Assembly (NCBI RefSeq): GCF_030766935.1
Contig: NZ_JASERL010000018.1
Span: forward strand, 62,001 to 126,000
Direction: 5' to 3'
From: Streptomyces sp. KL109B
Lineage (GTDB): Bacteria; Actinomycetota; Actinomycetes; Streptomycetales; Streptomycetaceae
DNA: 64,000 nucleotides
Part shown: positions 26,587 through 34,618 of the stretch, piece after piece
Layout of the letters: each line of letters starts with the position of its first letter
How positions within the stretch are numbered: the first letter of the stretch is position 1
Position numbers and translations under genes: made by a program
Notes under the pieces: model-generated
What the model was told of the DNA's origin: nothing
What the model saw: the letters and a program-made list of their open reading frames with translations, nothing else
Databases searched by the model: none

Positions 26587-27231
26587 ATGACCTCCACTGC
26601 CGCCGCCTCGGCCTCCTCCGCCTCCGTACTGGATCTCGCTCCCGTCGTCCCCGTCGTCGTCGTGGAGGACGTCGCCGACGCGGTGCCGCTCGCGCGGGCG
26701 CTCGTCGCGGGCGGCCTGCCCGCGATCGAGGTGACGCTGCGGACGCCCGCCGCGCTCGACGCGATCCGGGCGATAGCCGCCGAGGTGCCGGACGCCGTCG
26801 TCGGCGCGGGCACGGTCATCTCCCCCGCGAACGTCGCCGACTCGGTCGCGGCCGGGGCCCGTTTCCTGGTCAGCCCCGGCTGGACGGACGCGCTGCTCGA
26901 CGCGATGAAGGAGTCGGGCGTGCCGTTCCTGCCGGGCGTCTCGACGACGTCCGAGGTCGTGGCGCTCATCGAGCGCGGCGTGCGCGAGATGAAGTTCTTC
27001 CCGGCGGAGGCCGCGGGCGGCGCCGCGTACCTGAAGGCGCTCGCGAGCCCGCTGCCGCAGGCCCGCTTCTGCCCGACGGGCGGCGTCTCGCCGTCGAACG
27101 CGCCCGGCTACCTGGCGCTGAAGAACGTCGGCTGCGTGGGCGGCAGTTGGATGCTTCCGGCGGACGCGATCGCGGCGAAGGACTGGGACCGGGTCGAGGC
27201 CCTGGCCCGCGAGGCGGCTTCGCTGCGCTGA
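26587..27231 (+). CDS. eda: KDPG/KHG aldolase
   Basis: 214 residues, usual length. Class I aldolase: splits 2-keto-3-deoxy-6-phosphogluconate (or 4-hydroxy-2-oxoglutarate) into pyruvate plus aldehyde. Schiff-base Lys in MKFFPAEA, catalytic Glu in IEVTLRT, phosphate loop PTGGVSPSN. The ATG at 26587 follows AGGAT weakly; upstream is a large dyad, suggesting control by sugar-acid availability. No edd (6-phosphogluconate dehydratase) is nearby. Confidence 0.94.
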   Translation: MTSTAAASASSASVLDLAPVVPVVVVEDVADAVPLARALVAGGLPAIEVTLRTPAALDAIRAIAAEVPDAVVGAGTVISPANVADSVAAGARFLVSPGWTDALLDAMKESGVPFLPGVSTTSEVVALIERGVREMKFFPAEAAGGAAYLKALASPLPQARFCPTGGVSPSNAPGYLALKNVGCVGGSWMLPADAIAAKDWDRVEALAREAASLR

Positions 27232-27252
27232 GCCGCGTACGGAGAAGCTGAG

Positions 27253-27900
27253 CTACGTACGGAGCAGGTGCGCTGTCTCGTTGAGGCAGCGCACGCTCGC
27301 GTTTCCGTCCGCGTAGTACGCGACCGTGGTCAGGGACGCCGCCGCGAGTTCCATCCGGAACATCGCCTCGGCCGGGGCGCCGAGCGCGAGCCGTACGAGT
27401 GTCTTGATCGGTGTCACGTGGCTGACCAGTAGCGCGGTGCGCCCCCGGTGGGCGGCGGTCAGCCGGTCGCGGGTCTCGGCGACCCGCTCGGCGACCTCGG
27501 CGAAGCTCTCGCCGCCGCCGGTGGGTGCGGCGTCGGACGAGCCGAGCCACGCCTTGAGGTCGTCCGGGTACCGCGCCCCGACCTCCTTGAACGTGAGCCC
27601 TTCCCACGCCCCGAAGTGCGTCTCGCGCAGCCCTTCGTCGACCTCGATGCCGAGGCCTAGGCGGGCGGCGACGGTTTCGGCGGTTTCGCGGCAGCGGGTG
27701 AGTGGTGAGGTCACGATCACGTCGATGTCGCCGTGTGCGGACAGCGCCGCGGCGGCGGCAGCGGCCTGCCCCCGGCCCGCCTCGGACAGCTCGGGGTCGG
27801 CGCCCCCGCTGCCCGAGAATCGCTTCTCGGGGGTGAGGGCGGTCTCGCCGTGCCGGAGCAGCACGAACGTCGAGGGGGATCCGAGGTCTGGCGGTGCCAC
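27253..27900 (-). CDS. Histidine phosphatase; stand-alone form of an RNase H/phosphatase fusion
   Basis: 215-residue phosphoglycerate-mutase-like phosphatase: LLRHGETALT with the nucleophile His, SPLTRCRETA, the acid loop Glu in LRETHFG, and the second His in SHVTP. In S. coelicolor the gene at this point of the same order (SCO2299) encodes an N-terminal RNase H domain fused to this phosphatase. Here only the phosphatase remains. GGAAAGGAG lies 4 nt upstream of the GTG start, so it is probably expressed. A gene-end repeat lies where the RNase H part would be. Confidence 0.9.
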   Translation of the reverse strand: MAPPDLGSPSTFVLLRHGETALTPEKRFSGSGGADPELSEAGRGQAAAAAAALSAHGDIDVIVTSPLTRCRETAETVAARLGLGIEVDEGLRETHFGAWEGLTFKEVGARYPDDLKAWLGSSDAAPTGGGESFAEVAERVAETRDRLTAAHRGRTALLVSHVTPIKTLVRLALGAPAEAMFRMELAAASLTTVAYYADGNASVRCLNETAHLLRT

Positions 27901-27948
27901 GGCTCTCCTTTCCGGGCCGTTCCGGCGGGCCGCGCCGGCGTTGCGGTT

Positions 27949-27996
27949 GCGGGGCTCTGCCCCGGACCCCGCTCCTCAAGCGCCGGAGGGGCTGAT
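27949..27996 (-). repeat. Gene-end dyad repeat, copy 10
   Basis: Minus-strand copy in the 127-bp gap between the zinc-ribbon stop and the phosphatase start, both genes on the minus strand. It occupies the place of the missing RNase H domain. Confidence 0.85.
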
Positions 27997-28027
27997 TTTG
28001 CCGGACCGGCCTTGCGGGCGCCGGTGG

Positions 28028-28771
28028 CTACAGGCCCGACTCGGACGTGCGGACCAGGATTCGGCGGCAGTTCTCGCAGCGCACCACGGTGTCGGCCGCG
28101 GCCGCGCGGACCTCGTTCAGCTCCGTGATGTTCAGCTCCAGGCGGCAGCCCTCGCAGCGGCGCTGGAACAGCTTCGCCGCGCCGACGCCGCCCTGCTGCT
28201 CGCGGAGCTTGTCGTAGAGCTTCAGCAGGTCGGCCGGGACGGAGCCCGCGACGACCTCGCGCTCCTTCGTGACCGAGGCCACGTCCGCGTCGATGGCGGC
28301 AGCCGCCCCGTCGCGGCGCGACGTCGCGTCGTCGACCTTGGCCTGCACCGACGACAGGCGCTCGGCCAGCTCACCGGCGCGCTCCTGCGCGGACTCGCGG
28401 CGCTCCATGACCTCAAGGACGACGTCCTCCAGGTCACCCTGCCGCTTGGCGAGCGAGGCGATCTCGCGCTGGAGGTTCTCCAGGTCCTTGGGGGACGTGA
28501 CCGCGCCGGAGTCGAGGCGCTTCTGGTCGCGGGCGGCGCGCTGGCGGACCTGGTCGACGTCCTGCTCGGCCTTGGTCTGCTCGCGGGCGCAGTCGCTCTC
28601 CTCGGTCGTCGCGGCGACGTGCAGGTCGCGCAGCTGCGTGAGGTCCTTGGTGAGCGTGTCGATCTCGGCGTGCTCGGGCAGCGACTTCTTCTTGTGCGCG
28701 AGCTGCTGGAGTCGGGTGTCCAGGTCCTGGACGTCGAGAAGACGGATCTGGTCGGCGGGCGCGGCGTTCAG
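28028..28771 (-). CDS. C4-type zinc-ribbon coiled-coil protein, CTG start
   Basis: 247 residues: long coiled coil (about 20-190) followed by a zinc ribbon RCEGCRLEL...RCENCRRI, two CxxC pairs, as in the conserved family next to Nif3 genes. Homologues begin NAAPADQIRLLDVQ; here that sequence is preceded by CTG with GGAG 7 nt upstream, and the CTG overlaps the Nif3 TGA (CTGA). No ATG, GTG or TTG is suitable. A nucleic-acid or protein scaffold role is assumed from the fold. Confidence 0.88.
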   Translation of the reverse strand: MNAAPADQIRLLDVQDLDTRLQQLAHKKKSLPEHAEIDTLTKDLTQLRDLHVAATTEESDCAREQTKAEQDVDQVRQRAARDQKRLDSGAVTSPKDLENLQREIASLAKRQGDLEDVVLEVMERRESAQERAGELAERLSSVQAKVDDATSRRDGAAAAIDADVASVTKEREVVAGSVPADLLKLYDKLREQQGGVGAAKLFQRRCEGCRLELNITELNEVRAAAADTVVRCENCRRILVRTSESGL

Positions 28772-29643
28772 TTGGGGGCTCCAAAAGTAGAAACAGACTG
28801 GGTGTTGGACGCCGCGTGGGCGGTCCAGGGATCGGTGACCGTCTTCGAGACATGGACCCGCAGGTCCCAGCCCTCGCGGTCGGAGATCTCGTCGAGCTGG
28901 GCTGCGGCCAGCTCGCACCAGGGCCACTCGGTGGCCCAGTGCGCCGCGTCGAGCAGCGCGAGAGGCACAGGGGAAACGGAAACAGCTTCGCGGGCCTCGC
29001 TCACCGGGTGGTGGCGCAGGTCCGCGGTGAGGAAGGCGTCGACACCGGCGGCGCGTACGTCGTCGAAGAGGCTGTCGCCGGAGCCGCCGCTGACCGCGAC
29101 CGTCCGCACCGTCGCGTCGAGGTCGCCCGCGACGCGGATCCCCTGCGCGGTGGCGGGCAGCCGGTCGGCGGCGCGGCCCGCGAGCTCGCGCAGCGTCACC
29201 GGGTGCTCAAGCTCGCAGACCCGGCCGAGGCCGCGACGGCCCGCCGGGTCGGTGGGGTCCGGGACCAGGGGGCGTACGACCCGGACGCCGAGGGCGCCCG
29301 CGAGCGCGTCGGAGACGCCGGGGTCGGCCTTGTCGGCGTTGGTGTGCGCGACGTGCAGCGCGATGTCGTTCTTGATCAGCGTGTGGACGACGCGGCCCTT
29401 GAAGGTGGAGGCCGCCACCGTCGTCGTACCGCGCAGGTAGAGCGGGTGGTGGGTGACCAGCAGGTCCGCGCCGAGCTTCACCGCCTCGTCGACGATCTCC
29501 TGGACCGGGTCGACCGCGAAGAGCACCCGGCCGACCTCGGCGTCCGGGTCGCCGGCGACCGTGCCGACCGCGTCCCATCCCTCGGCGAGGGCCGGGGGCC
29601 AGAGGGCTTCGAGGGCGGCGGTGACTTCAGACAGACGGGGCAC
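28768..29643 (-). CDS. Nif3-like dinuclear metal-centre protein
   Basis: 291 residues, short Nif3/YbgI form. Metal-site motifs are visible: LVTHHPLYLRG, AHTNAD and DAAHWATE. The GTG start is at 29643. It overlaps the zinc-ribbon gene by 4 bases, and the two are a conserved actinobacterial pair. Often annotated as GTP cyclohydrolase 1 type 2; true substrate unknown. Confidence 0.92.
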   Translation of the reverse strand: MPRLSEVTAALEALWPPALAEGWDAVGTVAGDPDAEVGRVLFAVDPVQEIVDEAVKLGADLLVTHHPLYLRGTTTVAASTFKGRVVHTLIKNDIALHVAHTNADKADPGVSDALAGALGVRVVRPLVPDPTDPAGRRGLGRVCELEHPVTLRELAGRAADRLPATAQGIRVAGDLDATVRTVAVSGGSGDSLFDDVRAAGVDAFLTADLRHHPVSEAREAVSVSPVPLALLDAAHWATEWPWCELAAAQLDEISDREGWDLRVHVSKTVTDPWTAHAASNTQSVSTFGAPN

Positions 29644-29846
29644 GCAGACAGGTTACCTGCGCTGCCCGCCGCACCCCCAAGCCCGGCCCGTTCCGCACGG
29701 AGGGAGGAGGTAAACACACGTGACCCACCGTTCACAGCCAATTCAGGGCACGGCCCACCTTTCGTGTGAAACGGCGGGCGCCAGGTGCCACGGAGGTACG
29801 TGCGAAAACTAGCGTCGGCCCGGACAAGCGGAGGTGACTGATCCCC

Positions 29847-30986
29847 ATGACGGCCCTGGCCACCGAACCCACGACGGATGCGCGGCCACGACCCCCGCAC
29901 ACCGGATGTGTGCTCACGGCGGACGCGTCGTACGCGGCGCGGCTGGCGCGCGACGGCGCCGCCGAAGGCTCGTGGTTCCCCGAGCGCTGGACCCTGCACG
30001 GACCGGAGCCGTACGCGGTGCCGCTGCCCGGCAACCAGCCGGAGGAGCCCGGCACTGCGGTGCTGCCGCTGACCGACGGCCGGGTGCTGATCCAGCGCGG
30101 CACGGCGGGGCGGCACCTGTTCTCGCTGCTGTACCCGACGGGCCCGGACACCGGCGAGGTGCCGCTCGGCACCGTGGAGTGCGAGACCCTCACGCTCCTG
30201 CCGCCCGCTCCCGACGGCCGGTACGCGTACGCGCTGGCGCCCGGCGCGGAGTCGACGGCCGTGTGGCAGGTGGTGGGCGGCGCCCCCGGTCCCGAGCTGC
30301 TCGCCGAGGTGCCGGGGCACTGCTCGGGCGGGGTGTGGCTGGACCGCGAGTCCCGCCTCCTCGCGCTCGACCGCGAGCCCCCCGGCGGCGGCCCCGTGAA
30401 GGCGGTCGTGGTGGATCTGGACCGGGGCGGCGAGGTCTCCCCACTCCTCCAGATCGGGGACGACAGCGAGGACCGGCTGCTCCTCGCCGACCTCGACAGC
30501 GGCCTCATCCTGCTCCGCTCGGACGCCCCGACGCCGGGTGAACCCCGGCTCGGCTGGGGCGTGTTGGGCAGTACGCTGCCGATCCGCTTCCCGGAGTCGC
30601 TGCGGCTCGCGGACTGCGAGGTGACGCCCTTCGCGATCCAGCCGGGCCAGTCGCTGATGCCGGAGAACTGCGCGGTGGCGCTGCGCGTGGCGGGCGCCGA
30701 GGGCGGCTCTCCGTGGCTCGGCCTGTGGCGGCCCATGGAGGGCAGGCTGCATCAGGTCGCGGCGCCGGACGGGTGGCTGGACGGCAGCGGATTCTTCTCG
30801 CGGGACGGGGTGTTGTCGCTGCCCTGTGTCACCGAGGACGTGCCGTGCGGCCTCGCGGCCCTGACCGCTCCCGAGCCGCGCGCACGGGAGCGCGAGCCGA
30901 GGGAACCCGAGCCGCCGGAGCCCGCCGCGACACGCCCCGTTCCGCTGGCGCAGGCGCCTCTCGGTGGCCGTGGCACGGACCGTTAG
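29847..30986 (+). CDS. Conserved hypothetical protein, beta-propeller-like
   Basis: 379 residues with no signal peptide or membrane helix. The sequence is a series of short strands with turns (PDGRYAYALAPG, DRESRLLALDRE), which suggests a WD/propeller-like fold. The last 45 residues are Pro/Glu/Arg-rich and disordered. GGAGGTGA upstream supports ATG 29847. It sits between the Nif3 gene and a tiny protein gene, alone on its strand, with about 200 bp of upstream DNA. Confidence 0.75.
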   Translation: MTALATEPTTDARPRPPHTGCVLTADASYAARLARDGAAEGSWFPERWTLHGPEPYAVPLPGNQPEEPGTAVLPLTDGRVLIQRGTAGRHLFSLLYPTGPDTGEVPLGTVECETLTLLPPAPDGRYAYALAPGAESTAVWQVVGGAPGPELLAEVPGHCSGGVWLDRESRLLALDREPPGGGPVKAVVVDLDRGGEVSPLLQIGDDSEDRLLLADLDSGLILLRSDAPTPGEPRLGWGVLGSTLPIRFPESLRLADCEVTPFAIQPGQSLMPENCAVALRVAGAEGGSPWLGLWRPMEGRLHQVAAPDGWLDGSGFFSRDGVLSLPCVTEDVPCGLAALTAPEPRAREREPREPEPPEPAATRPVPLAQAPLGGRGTDR

Positions 30987-31041
30987 ACTCGCCCGGCTGT
31001 AACTGAAGGATCTTGTACGTGTTTACGGGGTGAATGTTCCG

Positions 31042-31212
31042 ATGGCGGAAGGCAACGGCACGGATGTCGAGGTCGACACGGAGGCGGCGCACCATGTGCG
31101 GGCCGGCTCCGGTCGGCACCGCGGCGAGGTGTCCACGCCGCCCATGACGGGCGGCGACCAGGAGTCGAAGCCGCGTGGGCGGCACCGTGGGGCGCGCGCC
31201 GACGAGGCGTAG
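31042..31212 (+). CDS. Small hydrophilic protein (56 aa)
   Basis: 56 residues, His/Arg/Gly-rich, with VEVDTEAAHHVRAGSGRHRG and a KPRGRHRG tail; no known domain. GGGGTG lies about 10 nt before ATG 31042; a GTG at 31030 is in frame. A strong terminator hairpin follows the stop by 38 nt, supporting a real transcription unit. Function unknown. Confidence 0.6.
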   Translation: MAEGNGTDVEVDTEAAHHVRAGSGRHRGEVSTPPMTGGDQESKPRGRHRGARADEA

Positions 31213-31250
31213 CGCGCACGCTCGACACTTGACGTGAGGAAACGTTCGAC

Positions 31251-31283
31251 TGAGGGGCCCGGCGGAAGTCGCCGGGCCCCTCA
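31251..31283. terminator. Bidirectional terminator hairpin
   Basis: TGAGGGGCCCGGCG-GAAGT-CGCCGGGCCCCTCA, a perfect 14-bp stem between the plus-strand small gene and the minus-strand SDR gene. It can serve both. Confidence 0.85.
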
Positions 31284-31301
31284 GTCGTACGCGCGATGGA
31301 G

Positions 31302-32240
31302 TCAGCCGTGCTTGAGGCCCAGCACCTCCGACGCCGCGAACGTCTCGTTCGGGGGCCGGTCTTTGTAGTGCGGCGTGAGCAGCGCGTCCAACTCGTCGTA
31401 CGTGAACGCCTCCTTCGCCGTGTCGAACTTCGCCTGCACCCTCGGCCGGTCGACGACGGCGACCATGCCGCCGTGCACGACGATCAGTTGGCCGTTGACG
31501 TTCGACGCGGCGGGCGCGGCGAGGTAGCCGACGAGCGGGGCGACGTGCTCGGGCGCGAGCGGGTCGAGCCCCTCCTCCGGCTCGGCGAACCCGGCGAAGA
31601 CGTCCTCCGTCATACGGGTGCGGGCGCGCGGGCAGATGACGTTCGCGGTCACCCCGTACTTGGCGAGCGCGAGCGCCGTGGACGTGGTCAGCCCGACGAT
31701 TCCGCCCTTCGCGGCCGCGTAGTTGGGCTGCCCGGCCGAGCCCGCGAGGAACGCCTCCGACGAGGTGTTGATGATCCGCCCGTACACCGGGCCACCGGCC
31801 GCCTTCGACGCCTCGCGCCAGTGGCGGGCCGCGAAGTGGCTGGTGTTGTAGTGGCCCTTGAGGTGGACGTGGATGACCGAGTCCCACTCGTCCTCGGTCA
31901 TCGAGAAGATCATGCGGTCGCGCAGGATCCCGGCGTTGTTGACGAGGATGTCCAGCTTGCCGTACGTGTCGATCGCCAACTGGACGAGTTCCTGGGCCTG
32001 TTGGTGGTCGGCGACGTCGCCGGTGTGCGCGGTGGCGGTTCCGCCGGCGGCCTCGATCTCGGCGACGACCTGCTGCGCGGGGCCTGTGGTGGCCTCGCCC
32101 GAGCCGTCGCGGCCCGGTTGGCCGAAGTCGTTGACGACGACGTTGGCGCCGAGGCGGGCGAGTTCGAGCGCCTCGGCGCGGCCCAGGCCGCGCCCGGCGC
32201 CGGTGACGATGGCCGTGAGGCCGTTGAGCGGCGTTGACAT
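31302..32240 (-). CDS. SDR-family 3-hydroxyacyl-CoA/steroid dehydrogenase (Hsd4A-like)
   Basis: 312 residues; the long SDR of the multifunctional-enzyme type. TGAGRGLG near residue 14, NNAG, Ser in NTSSEAF and Tyr-x-x-x-Lys in NYAAAKGG. The loop DFGQPGRDGSG after strand 2 is typical of MFE-2/17-beta-HSD4-like and mycobacterial Hsd4A proteins. GAAAGGGAA supports the ATG. Third gene of MaoC-ADH-SDR. Predicted to oxidise a 3-hydroxyacyl-CoA made by the MaoC hydratase. Confidence 0.87.
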   Translation of the reverse strand: MSTPLNGLTAIVTGAGRGLGRAEALELARLGANVVVNDFGQPGRDGSGEATTGPAQQVVAEIEAAGGTATAHTGDVADHQQAQELVQLAIDTYGKLDILVNNAGILRDRMIFSMTEDEWDSVIHVHLKGHYNTSHFAARHWREASKAAGGPVYGRIINTSSEAFLAGSAGQPNYAAAKGGIVGLTTSTALALAKYGVTANVICPRARTRMTEDVFAGFAEPEEGLDPLAPEHVAPLVGYLAAPAASNVNGQLIVVHGGMVAVVDRPRVQAKFDTAKEAFTYDELDALLTPHYKDRPPNETFAASEVLGLKHG

Positions 32241-32263
32241 ACGATTCGGTTCCCTTTCGGTGA

Positions 32264-32312
32264 CTCAAGCCCCTGCGGCGATTGAGCAGCGGGGTCCGGG
32301 GCAGCGCCCCGG
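32264..32312 (+). repeat. Gene-end dyad repeat, copy 11
   Basis: Plus-oriented copy between the ADH stop and the SDR start, inside a presumed minus-strand operon. If it terminates, it would lower SDR expression. Confidence 0.85.
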
Positions 32313-32334
32313 GGCCGCAACGCCGTTGCAGCGC

Positions 32335-33411
32335 TTACAGCTCAATGCAGGTCCGCAGCGCGACGCCCGTACGCATCTGGTCCAGCGCCTCGTTGATCTC
32401 CGCGAGCGGCACCCGGTGCGTGATCAGCGACTCCAGGTCGATCCGCCCCGCCCGCCAGAGCGCGATCGCCCGCTCGTAGGACTGCAGGACATCCCCGCCC
32501 CCGTACATCGACGGCAGGATCTTCTTCTCGTCGAAGAACAGCTCGAACATGTTGAGCTGGAGGAAGTCGTCCATGGCGCCCGCGCCGACGACGCACATCG
32601 TGCCGCCGCGCCGCGTCGTCTCGTACGCCGTCCGCGCGGTGGCGGACTTGCCGACGACCTCGAAGACGTAGTCGAAGCCCTCGCCCGCGGTGATGTTCTG
32701 CTTGGCGTCGGCCAGCTCGTCCGGGGAAATCGCCTTCGTGGCACCGAACTTGAGGGCGGACTCGCGCCGCGACTCGACCGGGTCGACGGCGACGATCTCC
32801 GCCGCGCCCTTGAGCCGCGCGCCCTGGATCGCGGAGATGCCGACGCCGCCGCAGCCGATGACGGCGACCGACGAACCCGCCGCGACGTCCGCGGTGTTGA
32901 TGGCGGCGCCGAGCCCGGTGGTGACGCCGCAGCCGATGAGCGCGGCGATGTCGAAGGGCACGTCGTCGGGGATCGGCACGGCGCAGGCCGCGTTGACGAC
33001 GACCTCTTCGGTGAAGGTGCCGGTTCCGGCGAAGCCGAAGACGTCGCCGCCGGGGCGCTTGAAGTTGGGGGTGCCGGCGTTCATGAATCCGGCGAGGCAG
33101 AGCTCGGTCTGGCCGCGCTTGCAGGCGGGACAGGTGCCGCAAGCGGGCAGCCAACACATCAGGACTCGCTGACCGGGAGCGAGGTTCGTGACGCCGTCCC
33201 CGACCTCGACGACCTCGCCCGCGCCCTCGTGCCCGGGGATGAACGGGGCGGGCTGCGGCAGCACGCCGTTCATCGCGGAGACGTCGGAGTGGCACAGGCC
33301 GGTGGCCCGCAGCCGGACCCGCACCTTGCCCGGACCGAAGCCGACCGCCTCGACGTCGTCCAGTACCTCGAGTTTGTCCTGGCCTATCTCGTGCAGTACG
33401 GCTGCTCGCAT
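32335..33411 (-). CDS. Zinc-dependent alcohol dehydrogenase (MDR)
   Basis: 358 residues. Catalytic zinc ligands Cys40 (GLCHSD), His61 (PGHEGAG) and Cys161 (IGCGV); structural zinc Cys91, Cys94, Cys97, Cys105; NAD loop VIGCGGVG. The sequence is of the class III-like/AdhD type used on primary alcohols and CoA-linked side chains. GAAGGAG precedes the ATG. Forty nt after the MaoC gene, so cotranscribed. Predicted to oxidise an alcohol intermediate that the aldehyde dehydrogenase at 57-58.5 kb could take further. Confidence 0.92.
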   Translation of the reverse strand: MRAAVLHEIGQDKLEVLDDVEAVGFGPGKVRVRLRATGLCHSDVSAMNGVLPQPAPFIPGHEGAGEVVEVGDGVTNLAPGQRVLMCWLPACGTCPACKRGQTELCLAGFMNAGTPNFKRPGGDVFGFAGTGTFTEEVVVNAACAVPIPDDVPFDIAALIGCGVTTGLGAAINTADVAAGSSVAVIGCGGVGISAIQGARLKGAAEIVAVDPVESRRESALKFGATKAISPDELADAKQNITAGEGFDYVFEVVGKSATARTAYETTRRGGTMCVVGAGAMDDFLQLNMFELFFDEKKILPSMYGGGDVLQSYERAIALWRAGRIDLESLITHRVPLAEINEALDQMRTGVALRTCIEL

Positions 33412-33451
33412 GGCGTGCGGCTCCTTCGCTTCAATCTGCCGTGTACGTGGG

Positions 33452-34306
33452 TCAGTTGTGCTCGACGACGGTGTCCGCGAGCACCTGCGCGTCCTCGCGC
33501 TCCACGGCCGTGACCGTCACCTGCACCCGGCCCGGCTGCTCCCACATGCGTACGCGCAGCGTCTCGCCGGGGAAGACGATCCCGGCGAAGCGGGTGCGGT
33601 AGCGGGTGATGCGGGAGACGTCGCCGCCGAGGACGGTGTCCGCGACGGCCTTGAGCGTCATCCCGTACGAGCACAGGCCGTGCAGGATCGGCTTGTCGAA
33701 GCCGGCCAGCTTGGCGAACTCCGGGTCGGCGTGCAGCGGGTTCCAGTCGCCGGAGAGGCGGTAGAGGAGGGCCTGATCCTCGCGGACGGGCCGCTCGACG
33801 GTGCGGTCGGGCTCGCGGTCGGGGACGTCGAGACGCTCGGAGGGGCCGCGGTCGCCCCCGAACCCACCCTCCCCCCGCACGAAGATCTGCGAGTCACTGG
33901 TCCACAACGGGCCCTCGGCGTCCGCGACTTCGCTCCTCAGCACGAGCACGGCGGCCTTCGTCTTGTCGTAGACGGCGGCGACGCGGGTGGTGGACGTGGC
34001 CTTGCCCTCGACCGGGATGGGCCGGTGCAGCTCGATGGTCTGGCCGCCGTGCAGCACGTGCGCGAGGTTCACGTCGATGCCCGGCGCGGACAGCCCGCCG
34101 GCCACGGCCATCCCGGCGCCCGCGACGGTCGCGAAGCTCGGCAGGACGTGCAGCTTCGACTCCAGGGTGTAGCGCAGCTCGTCGGGGTCGGTGGCGGGCA
34201 GCCCCGCGCCGAGCCCCAAGTGGTAGAGCTGGACGTCCTTGTGGCCCCACGTGATCTCGGCGGACCTCGGCTCGGCGGCTACGGCCTTCGCGGCATCGAT
34301 GGGCAT
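33452..34306 (-). CDS. MaoC-type 2-enoyl-CoA hydratase (Hsd4B-like)
   Basis: 284-residue double-hotdog hydratase 2. The catalytic motif lies in the second half: Asp187, Asn189 and His192 in GDWNPLHADPEFA, then FDKPILHGL. The N-terminal half keeps the hotdog fold without catalytic residues, as in eukaryotic MFE-2 hydratase and mycobacterial Hsd4B. GAGGAG is 12 nt upstream of ATG 34306. A longer reading would run across the operator at 34433-34446, which argues for this start. First gene of the MaoC-ADH-SDR operon. Confidence 0.9.
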   Translation of the reverse strand: MPIDAAKAVAAEPRSAEITWGHKDVQLYHLGLGAGLPATDPDELRYTLESKLHVLPSFATVAGAGMAVAGGLSAPGIDVNLAHVLHGGQTIELHRPIPVEGKATSTTRVAAVYDKTKAAVLVLRSEVADAEGPLWTSDSQIFVRGEGGFGGDRGPSERLDVPDREPDRTVERPVREDQALLYRLSGDWNPLHADPEFAKLAGFDKPILHGLCSYGMTLKAVADTVLGGDVSRITRYRTRFAGIVFPGETLRVRMWEQPGRVQVTVTAVEREDAQVLADTVVEHN

Positions 34307-34432
34307 AGGCGGCAAACGCTCCTCATGCTGGATGCTGGTCAAGACCTCGGTGCGACCGTCCGCACCGTCGGCCGCACCGAGGTCGTCACGGGCCGGAGAC
34401 GAACCAGTACGTGGAAGTACACGGACTGGTTC

Positions 34433-34446
34433 TAGAACCTGTTCCA
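34433..34446. promoter_or_regulatory. KstR-like box upstream of the MaoC operon
   Basis: TAGAACCTGTTCCA, an exact match to TnnAACnnGTTnnA, 127 bp upstream of the MaoC start. It overlaps a perfect 12-bp palindrome GGTTCTAGAACC (34429-34440). Confidence 0.7.
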
Positions 34447-34510
34447 TTCCTCCGGCGATCCCCATGTATAGCCAAGCGGGGATGGCTTGGGAAGGGCCAC
34501 GACCCAGTTT

Positions 34511-34527
34511 TCTGACGCAACGTCAGA
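34511..34527. promoter_or_regulatory. TCTGAC-N5-GTCAGA palindrome, site 1
   Basis: TCTGAC-GCAAC-GTCAGA, perfect 17-bp dyad in the 312-bp MaoC/histidine-kinase intergenic region, between the KstR-like box and the kinase promoter. It could act on either side. Confidence 0.65.
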
Positions 34528-34618
34528 TGGGCTCGATCGACCCCTGTGACATTTGTACTGGTCATCCGGGGACATGCGGATCTGCCCGCGCTCGGGCACC
34601 CCTTCGTACGCTTCCGGC

